From CAZIOQ01 sp964540975 (GTDB lineage Bacteria > Patescibacteriota > Microgenomatia > UBA12405 > UBA6130), in the NCBI GenBank assembly GCA_964540975.1, contig CAZIOQ010000021.1, positions 1 through 52,111 on the forward strand: DNA of 52,111 nt, given 5' to 3'. Positions 48,752-52,111 of the stretch are shown here, piece after piece (within the stretch, counting starts at the first letter, position 1; every line of letters begins with the position of its first letter). A program made the position numbers and the translations under genes. Under the pieces are notes generated by a model. It searched no databases. It worked only from the letters and a program-made list of their open reading frames with translations, and was not told the DNA's origin.

Positions 48752-51026
48752 GCAATTGATATCTTTTCATCGAAAGTGCATTCAAAACAACATTGACCGA
48801 TGAAAATGCCATTGCGGCAGCGGCAATTGCTGGATTCAAAAGCCAGCCGGTAAAAGGGTACAAAACACCAGCAGCCACAGGAATACCGACAATATTGTAA
48901 AAGAAAGCCCAAAAAAGATTTTGCTTGATTTTATTCAAAGTGTAGTTGCTTAAATCAATGGCGGTTACCACATCTCTCAAATCATCTTTGATTAAAACTA
49001 TTTCCCCGGTTTCCATTGCTACATCGGTACCAGACCCCAAAGCAATCCCTAAATCAGCTTGAGCTAAAGCCGGAGCGTCATTTATCCCATCACCAACCAT
49101 CGCCACAATATTTCCTTCGCTCTGTAGTTTTTTGATTTCGGCCGATTTTTCTTGCGGCAATACCTCAGCTAAAACTTTATCTATACCAACGAGCTTCGCA
49201 ATAGCTTGCCCAACTCTTTTATTATCTCCCGTAATTATCGCCACTTTCTTTCCCATTTTATGGAGCATCTTAACTGCTTCTTTTGAAAAATCTTTAAGAG
49301 TATCAGCCACCGCAATGATGCCAATAATCTCTTTATCCTGTGCTAAAATCATTGCTGTTTTGCCTTGATTTTCTAAAACAATCATTTTTTCTTCAATTAA
49401 GCTCGGGTCAATTTGATTATCAGCCATTAGTTTTCTTGTTCCCAAAAGTATTTTTTTGTTTTCTAAATCGGCTGAAACACCGTGGCCGGGTATGGCTTGA
49501 AAATTTTTTACTTCTGAAAAATCAACCTTTTCTTCTCTCGCCTTGTTAACAATCGCTTGAGCCAAAGGATGTTCGGAATTTTTTTCCACCGACGCGGCGA
49601 TTTGCAAAATAGAATTTTCACTAACCTCATTTTTAACTTTAATAATATCTGTAACGCTGGGTTCTCCTTTAGTTAGCGTGCCCGTTTTATCAAAGATAAC
49701 AATATTTACATCTCTGGCAATTTCTAAGGCCTTGCCGCTTTTAATTAAAATGCCATATTTTGCCGCCAAACCCGTGCCCATCATTACAGCGGTTGGTGTT
49801 GCCAAACCTAAAGCGCAAGGACAAGCAATAATTAAAACAGCGACAAAGACCGTTAAGGCAAAAGCAAGGGGTTGGCCCAACAAAAGCCAAATAATAAAAG
49901 ATAAAATAGCAGTACCAATTACAGTGGGTACAAAATAAAAAGAAACCTTATCAGCCAAAAGTTGAATTGGCGCTTTAGAACCCATTGCTTCCTCAACTAT
50001 TTTTATAATTTGGGCCAGCATTGTGTCCTTACCAACCCGCGTTGCCCTAAATCTCAAAATCCCGGTTTTATTGATGGTTGCGCCGATTACTTCGTCTCCT
50101 TTTTTCTTTTCAACAGGAATACTTTCACCGGTAATCGCTTTCTCGTCAACGCCGGAATAGCCGTCAATAACAATTCCATCAACAGGAATTTTTTCACCGG
50201 GCTTTACCAAAATAATATCTCCGACTTTTACTTCGGAAATAGGAATTTTTATTTCCTCATTGTCTTTTAATTCCGAGCGAAGCGAGGAATCAAGGTTCTG
50301 CGAATGAAGTGAGCGGGATCTTATAATCGTTGCTTCCTTCGGTTGAAGACCGATTAATTTTTTAATTGCTTCACTGGTTTTTCCTTTAGTGATAGCTTCA
50401 AGATATTTACCCAAAGAAATAAAAACCAAAATTAAAGCCGCGCTTTCATAATAAAGATGTGCTTCAGTTTTTGTTCCCAAAGACATTAAAACAGAAATAA
50501 TTAAACTATAAAAATAAGCAACAGCCGTACCAATAAAAATAAGCGAATCCATATTGGGAGAAAGCCGCAGTAAATTTTTAAAACCAGAAGTCCAAATGTT
50601 TAAACAAGAAACAATAACAGCCGTTGCCAAAACAAACTGAATAATAGTTCCATAATTTTCAAAAATTGTTGGCATTGGCAGTCCAATCATTTCGCCCATT
50701 ACCATATAAATAATTGGCAAACTAAAAATCAAGGCAAAAATAAACCGCCTTTTTAATTTTTGAATTTCTTGCACCTTTGCCTCTTTATGGTGGTCGTGCA
50801 TTTCTTCCTCAAAAGTTTCCTCTGTTGTCTTATACCCCAGCTTTTCAATAATCTTTTGAATTCTAGCAATACTTATTTCTATCGGGTCAAATTCTAAATA
50901 TAACTTTTCTGCCGCGAAGTTAACATTGGCGGATTTAATCCCTTCCTCTTTTCTTAGAGTGTTTTCAATATTTGCCGCGCACGAAGCGCAGTGCATACCC
51001 GAAATTTTTAAAATTGTTTTTTCCAT
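48732..51026 (-). CDS. copA: Copper-type P1B ATPase (CopA-like)
   Basis: This heavy-metal pump exports Cu+ (or Ag+) across the membrane. An N-terminal metal-binding domain has GMHCASC. The core has TGES (AITGESIPV), the intramembrane CPC in IACPCALGLATPTA, phosphorylated Asp in DKTGTLTKGEP, the SEHPLA His-Pro motif and GDGINDAPALAQADLGIALG. Eight membrane segments are expected. A 20-residue insertion (SRSLHSQNLDSSLRSELKD) in the actuator domain and the last residues are encoded by small hairpins. Length is 764. It is the fourth gene of a metal/redox operon. Confidence 0.95.
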   Translation of the reverse strand: MEKTILKISGMHCASCAANIENTLRKEEGIKSANVNFAAEKLYLEFDPIEISIARIQKIIEKLGYKTTEETFEEEMHDHHKEAKVQEIQKLKRRFIFALIFSLPIIYMVMGEMIGLPMPTIFENYGTIIQFVLATAVIVSCLNIWTSGFKNLLRLSPNMDSLIFIGTAVAYFYSLIISVLMSLGTKTEAHLYYESAALILVFISLGKYLEAITKGKTSEAIKKLIGLQPKEATIIRSRSLHSQNLDSSLRSELKDNEEIKIPISEVKVGDIILVKPGEKIPVDGIVIDGYSGVDEKAITGESIPVEKKKGDEVIGATINKTGILRFRATRVGKDTMLAQIIKIVEEAMGSKAPIQLLADKVSFYFVPTVIGTAILSFIIWLLLGQPLAFALTVFVAVLIIACPCALGLATPTAVMMGTGLAAKYGILIKSGKALEIARDVNIVIFDKTGTLTKGEPSVTDIIKVKNEVSENSILQIAASVEKNSEHPLAQAIVNKAREEKVDFSEVKNFQAIPGHGVSADLENKKILLGTRKLMADNQIDPSLIEEKMIVLENQGKTAMILAQDKEIIGIIAVADTLKDFSKEAVKMLHKMGKKVAIITGDNKRVGQAIAKLVGIDKVLAEVLPQEKSAEIKKLQSEGNIVAMVGDGINDAPALAQADLGIALGSGTDVAMETGEIVLIKDDLRDVVTAIDLSNYTLNKIKQNLFWAFFYNIVGIPVAAGVLYPFTGWLLNPAIAAAAMAFSSVNVVLNALSMKRYQLRGSLSF
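50270..50320 (+). repeat. Two GAA-loop hairpins inserted in copA
   Basis: Hairpin 1 (50270-50290) is ATTCC, GAGC, loop GAA, GCGA, GGAAT: five outer pairs, tandem G-A/A-G mismatches, two G-C pairs. Hairpin 2 (50294-50320) pairs GGTTCTGCGAAT with GTGAGCGGGATC around GAA, using four G-T wobble pairs and the same tandem G-A. Wobbles make sense only on the plus strand, antisense to copA. Loop and outer stem match those in proS at 4743. Confidence 0.6.
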
Positions 51027-51035
51027 ATGTTTTTA

Positions 51036-51197
51036 TTACTTAATTTTTATTGCGTGTTTAATAATTTCTAAATTACAGCTCTTGTGTTTTTTACACCATT
51101 CTTCGCATTTTTTAGCCCATTCTTTTTCTTTGTACCAGAGTTTACAAACTGGGCATTGATACTTTTTAATTTGATATTTTTTAATTTGTCTTTGCAT
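51036..51197 (-). CDS. 53-residue Cys-rich small protein in the metal operon
   Basis: This gene, too short for usual cut-offs, lies 5 nt after the DUF2318 gene and ends 9 nt before copA. The protein has CPVC near residue 15, then an aromatic/Lys stretch (KLWYKEKEWAKK), then CEEWC and a fifth Cys (KSC), then a Leu/Ile-rich basic tail. Five cysteines and tight operon spacing suggest metal or thiol binding, perhaps a metallochaperone-like role; this is inference. The frame is fully open and codon use fits its neighbours. Confidence 0.7.
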   Translation of the reverse strand: MQRQIKKYQIKKYQCPVCKLWYKEKEWAKKCEEWCKKHKSCNLEIIKHAIKIK

Positions 51198-51202
51198 AAG
51201 TT

Positions 51203-51997
51203 TTAGAATAAATCAGAAACCTGTTCTAAATCTGTTTGTTTAATAATAATTTGACTGTTTTTTACTTCTAAATTCGGATTAATCGGTCCGGGATTACAAC
51301 CGCCTTTTTCCGTGGCAATTTTTTCTATAGGATAACGATTACCACAGTTATTACAAACAATTTCATCTCCTTCTTGGCGAAAACCTTTATATGTTTTAAA
51401 ACAGACCTGACAGGCATTAGCCGCCGCTCTGTAGACTCCATTTTTGTCTTTAAGCACAAAAAAATAAATTGTTTTTCCGCTCGGCATTTTCACATTATAA
51501 AACCTTGCTTGATTGTCATCAAAAATTGAAGCAGCCAACTTAACTTCGCCATTTTCTAAATTTACGGCTTCGCCTTTCTCGCCGAAAAACTGAATTTCAG
51601 ATAAGAATTGGGACTGATTTTGATTCTCGGAAAATTGACTTTCTGCTTTTTGACACCCAAGCAATTCACTTAATTCTTCAAAAGTTTTATAACCGGAATA
51701 TACTTTATCATTAATAACAAAAGTTGGGACGCCCTCAAATTGATGTCGGACTGGACCAACCGCCGCGTTAATTTGTTTTACCCTTACCCCCAATTGTTCA
51801 ATCTTTGAAATTGTCCCTTCATTTTTAACTTTTTGACACCAGCTACAAGTATCAAGATAATAAAATATCATTTCTTTAGTTTGACACTGAGTATTTGGCA
51901 AAACACTCTGATCCTTTTTGGAAAAATAGTTCATAGAAAAACCACCGACAATCGTTAAACCAATAACAATGGGAATGGCAAAATATTTTTTTGACAT
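51203..51997 (-). CDS. Membrane-anchored thioredoxin-fold/DUF2318 fusion protein
   Basis: A membrane segment (residues 6-22) is followed by a thioredoxin/glutaredoxin-like domain with the CxxC CSWC near residue 51 (MIFYYLDTCSWCQKVK) and a cis-Pro in GVPTFVIND. The C-terminal half is a DUF2318-type domain: AANACQVCFKTYKGFRQEGDEIVCNNCGNRYPIEKI...GGCNPGPI, with five or six conserved Cys. DUF2318 proteins accompany metal transporters. The ATG at 51997 is preferred; a TTG at 52015 would overlap the preceding gene. Confidence 0.85.
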   Translation of the reverse strand: MSKKYFAIPIVIGLTIVGGFSMNYFSKKDQSVLPNTQCQTKEMIFYYLDTCSWCQKVKNEGTISKIEQLGVRVKQINAAVGPVRHQFEGVPTFVINDKVYSGYKTFEELSELLGCQKAESQFSENQNQSQFLSEIQFFGEKGEAVNLENGEVKLAASIFDDNQARFYNVKMPSGKTIYFFVLKDKNGVYRAAANACQVCFKTYKGFRQEGDEIVCNNCGNRYPIEKIATEKGGCNPGPINPNLEVKNSQIIIKQTDLEQVSDLF

Positions 51998-51998
51998 A

Positions 51999-52111
51999 TT
52001 ATTTGAGTTCGTCAATGAGATTAATAATTTTTTCCTTGATTTTGTTTCTTATTTCTCGAGCTTGGTCTAACTCCATTTCTGCTGGATTAGGAAATCGCCA
52101 ATATTCAATAT
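51999..52111 (-). CDS. C-terminal end of a probable arsenate reductase/LMW phosphatase (cut by window edge)
   Basis: On the minus strand the frame from the window edge ends in YWRFPNPAEMELDQAREIRN then KIKEKIINLIDELK and a TAA at 51999-52001. The W-x-x-P-(N/D)-P, the Arg-x-x-(R/D)-x-I and Leu-Ile helix pattern is the usual end of low-molecular-weight phosphatase-fold arsenate reductases. Only about 36 residues are visible, so this is tentative. The next gene starts 1 nt after its stop, so it heads the visible metal/redox operon. Confidence 0.5.
   Translation of the reverse strand, partial: IEYWRFPNPAEMELDQAREIRNKIKEKIINLIDELK

Noticed and set aside
48733..48912. Cys-rich reading frame overlapping the end of copA
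   Set aside because: It is the shadow of copA in another frame; the composition is explained by CopA codons, which carry clear family motifs.
1..52111. Recoding of UGA (as in Absconditabacteria or Gracilibacteria)
   Set aside because: Many genes end at TGA at the expected protein length (for example topA and rpsB) and no in-frame TGA is needed within conserved domains.
1..52111. CRISPR arrays, insertion sequences or prophage
   Set aside because: No regularly spaced direct repeats with spacers, no transposase, and no phage structural genes were seen; the lone tyrosine recombinase looks like a chromosomal Xer.

Overview
The window is about 52 kb of AT-rich bacterial chromosome that uses the standard code: UGA is a real stop, for example in topA, dprA-like and tRNA-flanking genes. 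Gene content and style point to a Candidate Phyla Radiation (Patescibacteria) genome, most likely Microgenomates-like. Housekeeping genes are tightly packed and often overlap. Several proteins are shortened (release factor 1, EF-Ts, bS18). The rpsF-ssb-rpsR cluster lacks a following rplI. Many small anchored or secreted proteins are of unknown function. This taxonomic call is inference; no 16S gene is present.

Layout. 1-3185: end of a PBP2-type transpeptidase gene, an FAD oxidoreductase and rarA. 3277-10450: proS, dprA, topA, murB and an unknown gene. 10583-13941: a nucleotide block (pyrG, dCMP deaminase, an archaeal-like P-loop kinase, tmk). 14058-17091: rpsB-tsf-frr-rseP, with no pyrH. 17107-21610: a surface module of a membrane-anchored GH39-like hydrolase and four anchored or secreted proteins with dockerin-like, cohesin-like and fibronectin-III domains, one ending in an LPETG motif. 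21750-25287: rpsU-yqeY-ybeY and dnaX-ybaB-recR. 25338-31829: an unknown gene, cysS, rpsF-ssb-rpsR, an unknown gene and two periplasm-type proteases (S41 and HtrA). 31804-35438: a minus-strand group of a short release factor 1, rpmE, hisS and two exported proteins. 35628-41530: a metallo-beta-lactamase-fold relative without metal ligands, dnaB, tRNA-Leu(CAA), a membrane protein, a DksA-type zinc finger protein, an LCP/LytR_C-like protein, yebC and another membrane protein.

41531-42606 is the only long stretch without genes. It holds short repeats, a candidate structured RNA with its own extended -10 promoter, and a 28-bp dif-like site about 530 bp before a tyrosine recombinase gene. Genes to the left mostly run rightward and all protein genes to the right run leftward, so this looks like a replication-terminus or chromosome-dimer-resolution region; this is inference. 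gyrA and gyrB follow on the minus strand, then tRNA-Ala(CGC) on the plus strand.

48469-52111 is a minus-strand metal and redox operon: the end of a probable arsenate-reductase/LMW-phosphatase gene, an anchored thioredoxin-DUF2318 fusion, a 53-residue Cys-rich protein, a Cu+-type P1B ATPase, and a start-less coding fragment.

Two features recur. Many genes have a -10 hexamer ending only 6-8 nt before the ATG, implying leaderless mRNAs, while others (rpsB, rpsU, ssb, topA) have strong Shine-Dalgarno sequences. Small palindromic elements sit inside or at the end of coding genes (proS, copA), and a separate intergenic element is shared between distant sites.
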